64,000 bases of DNA from Ophioderma brevispina. Lineage: Eukaryota; Echinodermata; Ophiuroidea; Amphilepidida; Ophiodermatidae. The stretch covers positions 47,241 through 111,240 of the forward strand of contig JAMKCH010058128.1 in assembly GCA_023653785.1 (NCBI GenBank), read 5' to 3'. The notes beneath the pieces are model-generated. The model ran no database searches. It was not told the DNA's origin and worked only from the letters and a program-made list of their open reading frames with translations. Positions 25,126 through 35,947 of the stretch are shown piece after piece. Position 1 is the first letter of the stretch; every line of letters starts with the position of its first letter. The position numbers and the translations under genes are program-made.

Positions 25126-25216
25126 TACATGAAACAAATTATTTTTAATTATGGCCTTACGCTTACAACAATCTTACCCCTAAGGCAAAAATAAAAATAA
25201 TTTGTTACATGTAGAA
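25123..25216. other. 94-bp imperfect hairpin
   Basis: Arms TTCTACATGAAACAAATTAT and AATAATTTGTTACATGTAGAA pair with a single-base bulge. Pairing continues through an A/T segment to GGCCTTA / TAAGGC near the loop. It could be a compact foldback element. Nothing indicates it is transcribed. Confidence 0.65.
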
Positions 25217-25713
25217 CTTCGAAGGGAGCACATAGGGACTCGTGCCGAAAAATATTCAAACACACTGAAATGAACTCGTACTGCGAGCACTTCCCCTTAT
25301 TGAAAGCAATCATGATGTCTAAAATGTTTCGATTTTGCTTATAATAAACTAAAATTTATTATAGGCTTGCCGCCATGACGGCTACAAATATAATTATGAG
25401 TAATCAATAACCTCGCACCTGTTAGATCAGTATCTTAATTATGCTGACAGAAATCAACTAGGACAATTAAATGTGAGTTAATGACCACATGCTTCACTTT
25501 ATCTACTCAATAACATGACAAGTGAAAACTGAAGGATAAAGTTCACTCATTACCACAGAGAAATGTGAGAAATCTTAGTATCCACTAAGATTATTTAAAG
25601 GTATCCCCCATTTTCATTCTTTATAGCTTTTACTTTTTGAGTGTCATCAATGTGTAGTAACGCTCTATTTGTATTTGCTAAACATCCTAACAGTGCTAAA
25701 AGCTTACTTTATA

Positions 25714-25911
25714 CAGGGTGAGTCAAAAAAAAAACTTGACCCAGTTTGCGTCCGCCATTTTGAATATTTAAGATACATATGTCTTACATATGTGGTATCA
25801 TCTGAAAGCTTATTTCATTGTCTTTAATTTGCTGCAAAGATCGTTCGCATCGGTTAGGTGTAGACCGAGCTACAGTTGTTTGAATCAAGTAGTCTGTTTT
25901 GACTCACCCTG
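25714..25911. mobile_element. 198-bp Tc1/mariner-type MITE
   Basis: The ends are perfect inverted repeats, CAGGGTGAGTCAAAA and TTTTGACTCACCCTG, and both are flanked by TA (25712-25713 and 25912-25913), the target duplication of Tc1/mariner transposons. The CAGGGTG start is typical of mariner-like ends. The interior is too short to encode a transposase, so it would need one in trans. Confidence 0.9.
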
Positions 25912-25913
25912 TA

Positions 25914-26339
25914 GATACAGAAAGCGTTATTATTTTTACAAAATAGCAAATTCAGAATTTCCTTGCATGAACCTCAGTAACCCACAAACCCTATAGGCGC
26001 CTTAAAAGAGGAATTGCCTATTTAACAATAAATGTGGCAGCCCCATGTCCAGAAGCCATGCCAGGCCGCGAGCTGCAAGAAGATTGGATGCTTCCGCCTT
26101 TTTTTACATTCATTACTGGAGGTAAATGTACTTTGAATGGTGGTTATAATTCCATTCCAGTTAAAATTCAGTTGTTAACTTATAGATTAGTGGAAATGTT
26201 TGTACCTATTCGTTTTCACATCCATATGATACTATTTCTATTAGCTATCCCCAGTTTGTTCACGAAGTGAAGAAGGATGAATGTGATACGACACCCAACC
26301 ATAGGTACTTTCCGTATTGTGCAAGAACAAACAGTAGTC
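25914..26339. other. No gene recognised
   Basis: A 78-codon frame at 26034-26270 has no domain or signal I recognise and no splice or promoter context. The remainder is unremarkable. Confidence 0.35.
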
Positions 26340-28292
26340 GAGTAACTACGGAAGGTATCCGCTGACCCGCAAAACATGTAATAAATTCATAAAATTAATG
26401 TTAATATAGCTGCCTGGTCATTGGCATTTAAATTCTAGTATTTGAAGTTTTGGTCATATCTAAAAATCCAAGATGGTGCCCAAAATGGCCGCCAAAATGG
26501 GCAAAATTAAAGAGAATGGGTATTTAATATCAAAACAAGTAATACATTCATCAAATTAATATTAAGATATAGCTACCTGGTTATTGGCATTTAAATTCTA
26601 GTAATTGAAGTTTTTGCCATATCTAAAATCCAAGATGGCGCCCAAAATGGCCGCTAAAATAGGAAGTAATAAATTCATCAAGTTAATGTTAAGATATAAT
26701 AGGCAAAGTTAAAGAAAATGGAGTATTTAATAACAAACATGCAAAAAAATTGGTAAAATTAATATTCAAATATAGTTGCCTCGTCATTGGCATTTAATTT
26801 CTAGTATTTGGATTTTTTACCGTATCAAAAAACCCAATGTTTGAGGGTGCTCTTTTTAAGACCGCCCAGGTGTTTAGAACTGCCACTGCCGCTGTCCATC
26901 ATGGCTTCAGAGATGGTACGACAGTTTCTTCGAGTGTGGCCCTCTCTGCCCCCATAAGGAATGTTTGCGGAGAGGCATCCGGGTAGGTGGTTGGTTCCAC
27001 AATGGGTCCTTCCCCTACTGCTCCAACATCTCGCCTCAGAGGACTTTGAGCCCTTGTCGAAGCTCAATATCTTGGCCCTGGCCAAGATGACGGTTTTTTT
27101 GTTGACGGTGGCTAGCGGCCTCTTTTTCTTTGTTGCAGATTACAATGTAGCTTAGGGCAGGTGGTTAGCTAGGCTTTTCACTTAGGGATTCACCAGAAAT
27201 ACCTATGTATATCTTCCTGGGCTTTGATCCACCGCCTGAGCTTTCATCAGTGGCATTCTGGTGCAGAATTAGGCTGCGGGAGGTAGGTAGAGTAGGTGTA
27301 TTATTTTACCAATTTGTTACACTTTGAGATCATGTTTGATACTCAATTTCCTTTAATTTTGCCTATTTTGGCGGCCATTTTGGGTGCCATCTTGGATTTT
27401 TACATATGGCAAAAAACACATATACTAGAATTTAAATGCCAATGACCAGGCAACTGTGAGATCATGTTTGATACCCAATTTTCTTTAATCCTGCCTATTT
27501 TGGCCGCCATTTTGGGCGCCATCTTGGATTTTTAGACATGGCAAAAACATCAAATACTAGAATCTAAATGCCAATAACCAGGTAGCTATATCTTAACATT
27601 AATTTTATGAATTTATTACTTGTTTTTATATTAAATACCTGGTTTTCTTTAATTTTGCCTATTTTGGCGGCCATTTGGGCGCCATCTTGGATTTTTAGAT
27701 ATGGCAAAAACTTCAAATACTAGAATTTAAATGCCAATGACCAGGTAGCTAATATTCTAACATTAATTTTATGAATTTGATATTAAAGGTGCGTGTTCCG
27801 ATCGTCTTTGGGACCCCCCTGATTTACCCTGATTCAGATGAAAGGCCGTATTTCTCTCATTGTCGTCCTGAAATTTGAGCCCTCAAATCCATTTCATTCC
27901 CAAGATATAAACAAAAAACCGCCGTTTTAGTGGTTAACCACTTTTTAGCACGGTATTGAATAGGGCTTTGCAACATGCATTATTGCGTCTACCATCAAAA
28001 CCGCAAGTTTGTTTTACCACGGTACTTGATGGGGTGTATGTGCAAGTGCCAGGCTCTCATATCAAGTAGAGAACACAATACACATAAATCGGAACAACCA
28101 CCTTTAAATACCCAATTTTCTTTAATTTTGCCTAATTTGGCGGCCATTTTGGACGCCATCTTGAATATCGCGAGAGTGCCGGGAAATTTATTTTGTTAAC
28201 ATCTCAAACGTTTTATAGGACCATAAAACGAAGCTAAAAAGTTGGTTTGGTAGAGTTCTGGGGGTGTCAGCGGATACCCTCCGTAGATACTC
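26340..28292. mobile_element. 1.95-kb foldback element with repeat-filled arms
   Basis: The outer ends are inverted repeats: GAGTAACTACGGAAGGTATC..CTGAC at 26340-26366 and its complement at 28265-28292. Inside, each arm is a direct array of roughly 160-bp units, inverted between arms. A unit reads CCAAGATGGCGCCC, AAAATGGCCGCC, a TTAAAGAAAAT run, AATAAATTCAT..AATTAATGTTA, AGCTACCTGG and CATTGGCATTTAAATTCTAG. The left arm has about two and a half units (26385-26830); the right arm has about four (27320-27780 and 28104-28165). The centre (about 26830-27320) is unrelated, higher in GC, and has short frames I cannot name. A 317-bp MITE splits the right arm at 27787-28103. I could not identify a target duplication. 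Confidence 0.75.
27787..28103. mobile_element. 317-bp MITE in the TTAA-AGG group
   Basis: It is flanked by TTAA at 27783-27786 and 28104-28107. Inverted ends: AGGTGCGTGTTCCGAT and ATCGGAACAACCACCT. The surrounding foldback unit is continuous when the element is removed (TATTAAATACC is found intact in a neighbouring unit near 27630), which proves insertion. Its ends resemble those of 31208-31495. No coding content. Confidence 0.9.
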
Positions 28293-28619
28293 CCCTGCAG
28301 GGATTAACACATTTATAATTTAGAAGACGTGAATATCGCTTGCAGCCAAAGTAGTATGAAAGTACAATTCTGCGCTCTGGGCCTTGCAATTATTGTGCAT
28401 GCCGAGTGTCTGATACTCATAAATTTCATATAATAGTGCCATGCATCCAATACACTAGCCTAAAGTCACTACAAATATGTGTCGGCATGTTTGAAGTGAG
28501 TGTAGGCTATTGTGCAGTTGACCATTCACTTCAAACCTTGCCTATGCAAACACGTAGGCCTACAGCTTTTATCCACAGCTTTAGGCAAATGAAGCTGACT
28601 TTCTCCGAAAATGTTGAGC

Positions 28620-29293
28620 CCGGGGGGGGGGGGGGGCACTTGTATTCAAAGGTGGATATGATGCGTGAACACGGACTTACAAAATGCACCCTAAACAAGT
28701 ATTTCCACCGACCAAAAAACATACCCTAAACAAGTATAGCTGTCTGTGTTTGATCCACTAAAGAAGTATTTTTGTCAGTTTTTGCTACCCTAAACAAATA
28801 AGCAATGCATTGTGTCGTTAATATACCCTTTATTATCTTGCTTTTTTGATCTCTGCTTAACGTACATCACAATTTCAGGGTTAAGAAAAAACATACCCTT
28901 TTTTCCACATTTTGCTGTTTTTGACACCCTAATCAATGTACGCGCGTACATGTTGAAAAAAAGAGACCCTTTTTACGCTTTATCTTGTTCACGCATCATA
29001 TCCACCTTTGAATACAAGTGGCCCCCCCCCCGGCCCTTTTATGGCAAAGGGCGGAAACTCGAGTTACACATTTTGCCTTGGAAAGGGTTCGTCCTGCAAT
29101 ACCAATGCATATGGGATACATATTTTGTAAAATAAAATATTTGTATAGGCCATTAATAAGGCTAACATTTAAACGAAAAATGTATACATAATGCATTGGT
29201 TTTTGCAGGGGGCCCTTTAAAGGCCCCCACCCCCCCCAAAAGGGCGTAATCAAGTTGACGCCCTTTTGCCATAAAAGGGCCCCGCCCCCCGGG
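28620..29293. mobile_element. Composite G/C-tract element with 8-bp target duplication
   Basis: TGTTGAGC is present at 28612-28619 and 29294-29301. The outer ends are CCCGGGGGG and CCCCCCGGG. Two inverted-repeat modules lie inside. Module 1 (28621-29031) has 45-plus-base arms: GCACTTGTATTCAAAGGTGG, ATATGATGCGTGAACA and their complement before 29031. Module 2 (29032-29283) has arms GGCCCTTTTATGGCAAAGGG and CCCTTTTGCCATAAAAGGGC. Module 1 also holds several copies of ACCCTAAACAAGTA. The pattern suggests one element inserted in, or fused to, another before both were fixed at this site. No coding frame. An 8-bp duplication fits hAT. Confidence 0.75.
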
Positions 29294-29301
29294 TGTTGAG
29301 C

Positions 29302-30510
29302 TTGACTGTACAAAGTCGGCGTTTAATTATGTCCGCCACTTACTTCTGCACTCCCGTGTGCAAAAGGGTGGGGGTCCAAATGGACCCCTCTGAAATCCAC
29401 CTTGCCGTTGGATTTTTTTACCAAAAAACGAAATGAACGAAATAAGGAACCATAAAATTACATCTTGCTATTAAGAGAGACAAATCAATAATTAATTTTG
29501 GGGTTAAGGTAGGATCATTGGAGAAATTAGTCTTATAAGAATTTAAAATTCCTCCACATATTTTTGAAGTTTCATGGCAGTACGATTTGTTTAGTATTTT
29601 TTTTTTTAATTTCCCTAATGTTTCATTAAATAATTTTCCCAGCCTAAATGGAAGGTGCTTATTTAAGCTGAAACTTGAGGTGTGGGTATAAGTAAAATAT
29701 CTAAAATGTCATATTATCTTTTTTTTTTAATCAAGTATTTAATTCTTTAGAAAAATGATTTTAGGGAAAATAACTTAGGAAAATTTAAAAACACCTGTTA
29801 TTTCAAATAGAAACACTCAATCTGTAAAATCTAATGTGAGAATTTTCAAAATTTGATTTCCTTGCATATGACACCTTATTCATCACCAAGGGAGTTGTAG
29901 GTTCTTCTAGTTCGTCTAGGTAAAATTATGAAAAGTGGATACTTCAGTATTTCTAGAAATAATCAACCAAAAAAGGTGTTGATGCGACCACCTGTTCTTT
30001 GCTTTTGATGACACACAGAAAAAATTAAAATTGTATGGATGTTTGATATTTCTCTAGCCATAAAAAACAAACACCAATCTTATAACTCTTCAATTACTTG
30101 AGAGAAAAAAATGAAATAAAATCTGTAGTTTTTCACAATTGCCCCATTTTGTCCATTTTGTATAGGCTACTGTCACAATCAGTCCCTGTACAAAGTCTAT
30201 GGGAATTTGAAAACGCATTAGGTGACATATCTCCAATACGCCTTTTTGGAAAAAAAAATAAAATTTGGCATGAATGTTCCTTTCACCAATACCAACATTT
30301 CATGACAATTTTAAAAAGATCTGGGCACGAAGCCGTAGATGATGATAAGTACTTTCTCTCTCAAATTGAATCAATACACAGTGTTCATTTCTATTGACTT
30401 TATTTGATAAACTGACAATAAAACGAAAACGTTATTATTCATAATCATTGTCTTATCAAAGAGTGTTAAAATCATTGCAGAAACATCGTCAGGTGAGTGC
30501 AAAAAGGTCT
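29302..30510. other. No gene recognised
   Basis: AT-rich sequence with T runs. A 99-codon frame at 30098-30397 has no signature and is probably chance. No inverted repeats of note were found. Confidence 0.4.
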
Positions 30511-30702
30511 AAGTGCAATAGCTGCCATGTGATACATCTGTGTGCTGCCATGTATTAGGATGACTTTTAATTTTATCTTTCCTTGAGAAGGTGGTTCTTG
30601 AAATGTTTTTAGGTAGCCTGAAGAACCATTTCAAGAGCCACTGACCAAAGACTTGGTATAATGTCTGATCGGAATTTCTGACAAATGGCAGCTATTGCAC
30701 TT
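30511..30702. repeat. 192-bp inverted-repeat element
   Basis: The outer arms are perfect over 18 bases: AAGTGCAATAGCTGCCAT and ATGGCAGCTATTGCACTT. A second nested pair, GGTTCTTGAAATG and CATTTCAAGAGCC, lies inside. It ends exactly where the next TTAA-AGG element begins, sharing the bases TT, so either the next element inserted at its very end or a TTAA site was created there. Confidence 0.75.
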
Positions 30703-30704
30703 AA

Positions 30705-31167
30705 AGGAGAACGCGTACAACGAATAATATTAAGCAATATACACTACAAAATAATTATTGACCACATTTCGAGTGGTTTCAAATAAAAACGGAATAATAT
30801 TTTACCCTAACAATGAATTAGAACCACCTAGTCTGACCAAGTGCTATTTAAAAATCGCGCTAGTGTGTAACGTGTAATGCGATACGACCGGCACGTTTGC
30901 GTCATACATGCCATAGGAAATACACATAATGAAAGCATCATGTGTGAAGGCCGGTGTATGACTCTACTGTGCCGTCCGTATCGCATATCACAAATACATA
31001 TCCCATATACACTAGCGCGAGTTTCAAATAGCGCATGGTCAGACAAAATGTTTTAATTCATTTTTATGGTTAGTATAATTCCGTTTCCCATGAAACCACA
31101 ACATATATGTTCAATAATTGTTTTTATAGCGTATATTGTATAAGTTATTCTTGATACAGGTTCTCCT
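30705..31167. mobile_element. 463-bp palindromic MITE in the TTAA-AGG group
   Basis: It is flanked by TTAA at 30701-30704 and 31168-31171, with ends AGGAGAAC and GTTCTCCT. The two halves are long inverted arms: GGAATAATATTTTACC, AGTCTGACCAAGTGCTATTT, CGCGCTAGTGT and AATGCGATACG on the left are mirrored by CGTATCGCAT, ACACTAGCGCG, AAATAGCGCATGGTCAGAC and AGTATAATTCC on the right. The 72-codon frame on the minus strand lies in the arms and is not coding. Confidence 0.9.
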
Positions 31168-31207
31168 TTAAGACCTTCTTGCAACCATATAACGATATAT
31201 CTGTTAA

Positions 31208-31495
31208 AGGTCCATGGTCCGATCGCTAATAGCCTCGTCCCCAGAACCCCAGATTTTACCGGAAGTGGTCAAACTTTTGGTATTAGGAGAAGGCTACTAT
31301 TTTTCTCATTTTCCCCTGTGAAATCTTAGGGCTAAAGGATGTTTGGAAGTTATGAGCAAAAATGTGCCCCATTTGGGTCGACCAATTTACACAGTACTCT
31401 ATGGGGCTTACAAAATCACGTTTTTCGCTCGCACATCAAAGTGGATTGAAATATTGGCGTGAAAACTTCTTATACTTAAATCGGGCCACCTCCCT
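31208..31495. mobile_element. 288-bp MITE in the TTAA-AGG group
   Basis: It is flanked by TTAA at 31204-31207 and 31496-31499. The left end AGGTCCATGGTCCGATCG resembles, inverted, the right end ATCGGGCCACCTCCCT. The ends are close to those of 27787-28103. A single similar right end (AAATCGAGCCACCCCCTTTAA) is at about 46074-46095, without a recognised partner. Confidence 0.8.
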
Positions 31496-31515
31496 TTAAT
31501 TGTCTGTTGGTGTTA

Positions 31516-31584
31516 CTAATAATAATAATAATAATAATGATAATAATAATAATAATAGGGCATTTTAATAATAATAATAATAAG
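31516..31584. repeat. (TAA)n microsatellite
   Basis: A run of AAT triplets, interrupted by TGA and by GGGCATTTT, directly follows the MITE at 31208-31495. Confidence 0.9.
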
Positions 31585-34500
31585 GCATTTATAATGCGCC
31601 ATCTATCTAGAAAACCTATTCCGAGGCGCAAACATAAAACAAACAGGCAATCTCAAACAGGTGTGTTTTAAATCTTCTTCAAAGTCTGTTCCTGGTTGAA
31701 CGTACGTTTTGCCTGCAGATTCAAAATATTGCAGAAATAGACACCCTCCAAAAAACGAAAGTGTGTTAAAAATCAAAATTTGTAAAAGATAAACAACGAC
31801 AAAAACAAAAACAAACAACAGTAACGAACAAACAAACAAACAAGACCAATGCCATATTTTCTGACCCTTATAACCCTCGTCCGATGGGGCACCCCCCTAA
31901 CGGTGCGGTCATTTTAGCGAGAAAAAGATGGAGGTACCACTTGGGGGGAGGGGGTCAGTGTGTCCCGTCAAAGTCGGAAGGTACGGAGGTGGTTGCCATC
32001 TGCCTATAGTTGTACTGTGTAGAATGCCAAAATATGGTAAATATTACTTATGATGCGTCTTCTTCTTCTCTTTCTTATTTTTTAGAGTAATAACATGTGT
32101 GTGCTTACTTTGGCACCCATCATTGCCAAATAAATACCAATTTTGCTTGCATGAATGGCAAAAACCTCTTGATTTTACAGAATTGTAAGATACGATATCT
32201 ATTTTATAACTCTCAGTTATCACGTCACTATGACGTCATATTCTTAAACTTGCTATGTGTGTTGTACTTTATTTGAAGAAAGGACATATGTTGACTAGCT
32301 ACACACTTATCTAGTACCAAACAAGATGATGTTTTCCCCTTAATTAATTACGAAAAAAACAGGGGGCTGGGGTGGTAACCACTCCCTTGGTCGTGAATGT
32401 AGTAGAAAAAAAACCTTGCTTGGAGGAGTGTTAATATAAAGATTCATGCAGGATAACTCAAATTAGTCAAAATATTGGCTTAGGCACAGAGGTCCTCAAA
32501 TTTGTATTATATATTTAGTGAAATACTTTTCCTATATTTCGATAAAAAGGAACCGGTGTGGCAGGAGATAGAGTCCTTTTAGTTTCAAGCTTTATTCCTT
32601 TGTCGTCTATGGAGCCCGGACTATGATACCTGCCGGACTATGATTACTGTTACACCTGAATTGTTTTCACATTTAGTGTACGTATTATTTGAAGTTGGAT
32701 ATAGGGTTCTTGCATGAAGAATTGTCATGAATGAACCTGATAAATGTTGATTGTATTGCATGCATGGATAACATACACATTACTAAATCTGCATTTCATA
32801 TTATAGTGTTCTGTATTTTTTTCAAGCCAACATGAGACCCATTTTCTTTTAGAACTGTGATTCAATACAAAAGGAAGTGTAGCAGGGAAGTATATGATAG
32901 TTTATGATGTGATAGAAGTAAAAACTTTAACTTGAGATTTCTCAGTTGTGTCTGTGTGGGGTTCAAAAATTCATGAGGCCACAGGATTCATTTAAAGGGT
33001 ATATACATGTAGTATGATATGCTATTTATACATGCAAACATCCAGCTTCATTCAAAAATATCTACCAATTTCCCGTTATCGCTTGAACGTGCCTTGTTAT
33101 AGTTGACCTTGGCATTGAACTTGTTTGACAAACGCGTTAATCTAATCCTAATCTGAAGATATAGGTCAATAGCCCGGTAAGTGTAATTTACATTCTACCT
33201 TCTGGGACCGGGTCAATAGCTGTCAATGCAAGAATTATATTACTCATGTATGAACACGAAAATGAAAAACAAAGTTTGCCATATGTAATATACATACACG
33301 TACGCGTTATTTTCAGAACTACCAGCACCGGGTACCAGCATAATCTGTCGCCAACATGGAAGAACAAATACACAGACTAATTCTAGAGATAATTATGTTC
33401 AAACTTACTTGTTATACTTCCAACGGTAGTCATCAGAGAAATAATCAAGCCAATCACCAGGTATAAGTGTTGAAATCCTCGGTAATTTCAGGAATCATTA
33501 CTCCCAGAGATTGGTTTACGCCTTCGTGTAACATTACTGCTACGTGAGGATAAAGAGCTACAAACCATGCTCGGCTTCGAATCCATGTCGGTTAGACGGC
33601 CATTCTCGCGGATAATGATAAACCAAAGCAATGCTTCGATTTAATTAATACAGAATTATTACAAATTCTTGTGTTCTTGACAGGTAACGTTATACTCGGC
33701 CGCGAACACGTACGTCCACAGCTGGTTAATTTTGAAATTTGTCCATAATGCATTGTGATTGGTATCCGCTTGTATCGGCTTGTATAGCAAAGGTAAGGTA
33801 TATCAGTTCGAAATGTAGTACTACAGCAAATAAAAGCTGACCCAATGCAACGGTCAGGTGCAGTGTTTGCGTACTGCGCTATCAAAAGAATTAGCAAACA
33901 CGCGTTGCTTAATCAGACAAATAGGCTCAAATACCTTTTGCAACTAGCCTACCTCGCAATTGCAGTAGCAGAATGATTGCTTCGTGTCTGGGGTTCAGGC
34001 AGAGGGGTGCAGGGTAAGGTCATATTGCGTTCAATTTCACGACTCCGCCATATGTCAATAGTTGCAGCAGATTCGCGCAGCGAAATTCGTACCAGTAGCA
34101 AGACTTTTTCCTTCTTTTGCACAAGGCAATTTCTTAAATATCAACATAAAGCAAAATACAGAAAAAAATAAAGCAAAATATAAAGGAATAACAAATATAA
34201 CCAACGTTCACCTTAAGTACCATACACGTATAATTTACATGTGCACCACTAGAAAGACGGGAGTTCGTAACCTGACTCATCTAATAGGTTTTTTTTATGA
34301 CACCACTTATGAATTCGGGAAACCTCACGGAATAAAGCACATGGTTTTATCCGTTAAGGTTTCAAAATTTAAAAAAAAAAATGTGTCAGAAAAAAACTGG
34401 TAGATGGGTCAGTTACGGAAAATCCCTGAAGACTGAATGGAGGCCCTACTGGTGATGGGATGACAATAAGAATGAATCTTACCCCGAGAAAATAAAAGAA

Positions 34501-34856
34501 AAAACATTGAAGTTGAGTTATGACCGTATGAGGAGAAGCCTATTGGGATTAGGCCACCGGCCATAATACAACTATAAATAGGAATCAAAATGAAAATGGT
34601 TGCAAGGATAAACATGACCTTGAACTGATTAAAGTCACTGATGAATCATAGATGTTGTTGTTCTTATCTAAATAAAGCAAATTTAATATACTTCAAGTAT
34701 TGAAAAAAACTGAAAGAAAAGAAACGACGCCTGAAAAAAAAAGGCCAGATATGACAAATTTTGTAAGTACACCTCTTTCCTCCATCCAAATGGGATTTAT
34801 ACAGTTAAGAAGATATACGTTACGGGATCAGATATGAAAGTAATGAAGTGAGGCGT
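31585..34856. other. About 3.3 kb without a supported gene
   Basis: Frames are short (up to 113 codons) and lack signatures. A CRE-like TGACGTCA lies at 32231-32238. No long inverted repeats or LINE motifs were found. Confidence 0.4.
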
Positions 34857-35103
34857 TTTATGCGGGGGGGGGGGGGGGGTGGAGGGGATTTCACTTTTTT
34901 TACGGCAAAAAGTTCGCGTTCCCCCCTCGCTTCCGTTCAAAAATTTCACACTACCCCCCTTGTTCATGCTGATTCCCCATTTAAAGTTTTCATGTTCCCC
35001 TTCTCTCGTGGATGACAAAATTTTCACGTTCCCCCTCTCTCTTCCAAAAAATGTTAGGGTTCCTCCCCTCAAAATCCTCCATACCCCCTGGCGTAAATAA
35101 TGA
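34857..35103. repeat. G/C-rich low-complexity segment, possible MITE
   Basis: It starts with a long G run (TTTATGC then about 15 G) followed by GGAGGGGATTT, and ends CATACCCCCTGGCGTAAA, a loose inverted match. Between them are four imperfect units of the form TTTTCACGTTCCCCCTCTC. Overlapping frames on both strands arise from low complexity and are not genes. Confidence 0.45.
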
Positions 35104-35511
35104 CCCCTCCCTAAATCTTAGCAATATCCTGAACATGGGAAGATGCTTGTTTTCTTGCTCTGAAACAGTTGAATTGGTGTTTGGATTTGTCATATCAGTT
35201 TTTGCTATACGTAGAAAATATTAAGCGTCCAAACATGGACCATTTTTCAAGCCTCTTCAGGCTGAGAAATTACCATGACAATGCTGAAAGAGGCTGATCT
35301 GTTTAAAGGTCCAGGACATGCTTTAACATACTTATAATACCACCAAAATGGTTTCATTATATAGTTTGGTTATTCAATGTAAACTCTGCATGAAGCAGTA
35401 ATTGAGAAAGAAACCGTATTAAAATTGGGATAATATCATGTGTGTTTTGGACAAGTTTTAAAAGGAATAAATTCCCAAAACGAAAGTGATTATCGCGCTG
35501 GCAGCATTGAC

Positions 35512-35523
35512 CCGGAAGTGACG
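35512..35523 (+). promoter_or_regulatory. Possible ETS-type promoter element upstream of the THAP-like frame
   Basis: CCGGAAGTGACG matches the ETS core CCGGAAGT extended by a TGACG half-site, an arrangement common in CpG-rich promoters of animal housekeeping genes. It lies about 190 bases before the ATG at 35710, in the most CpG-rich part of the window. Function is inferred from position only. Confidence 0.3.
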
Positions 35524-35709
35524 CCCGAGCCGAGTAACAAATACGCGATACGCGGTAACGCATCATGATCGTCATCGTGGAACGAACGTTCGCGTGGCCC
35601 AGTTGGTCTTGCATAGTACACAGTTGACTTCTCCGCGGAATGCGTCGTAAGTGTTGTTATCATATGGCCATAATTTCTTGATTTGGTGCCTTATCAAAAT
35701 TACGATATA

Positions 35710-35947
35710 ATGTGCTGTATTGTCGACGGTGCACCAGCGGCGACCGTACCGCAAGGAGAATCAGAGCAGAATAGCTTTATTCAAGTTCCCAGACAAAGAA
35801 AGACCGACAAGGAGAGATATCGGGAGTGTGCGGTGCGGTTCGCACACGTGTGAGCTTTGTTTACAACTTGTTACTCTGACGTCATTAACGGGGTCAAATC
35901 CAACTCTTGAGACGCGTTCGCGAAAAAGGAGAAGGCCCTGTCAGTAA
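35710..35947 (+). pseudogene. THAP-like zinc-finger exon, frameshifted
   Basis: THAP domains are C2CH zinc fingers that bind DNA in transposases and transcription factors. From the ATG at 35710 the frame reads MCCIVDG; the next frame continues CTSGDRTARR; the third (open from 35720) gives NQSRIALFKFPDKERPTRRD, close to the F.FP.....R..W block of THAP domains, then CGSHTCELC and TLETRSRKRRRPC. Joined across two shifts this resembles C-x-C ... FKFP ... CELH-like order, but the Trp and His ligands are not visible. It ends at TCAGTAAGG, where GTAAGG could be a splice donor. It could be a decayed copy, or an exon damaged by assembly indels. The THAP call is tentative. Confidence 0.35.

Noticed and set aside
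26385..28165. CRISPR-like regular repeats
   Set aside because: Units are about 160 bp, diverged, inverted between two arms and lack unique spacers; the genome context is eukaryotic.
34797..35224. Four overlapping frames on both strands
   Set aside because: They cover a G/C-run segment with imperfect C-rich repeats; codon content follows the repeats.
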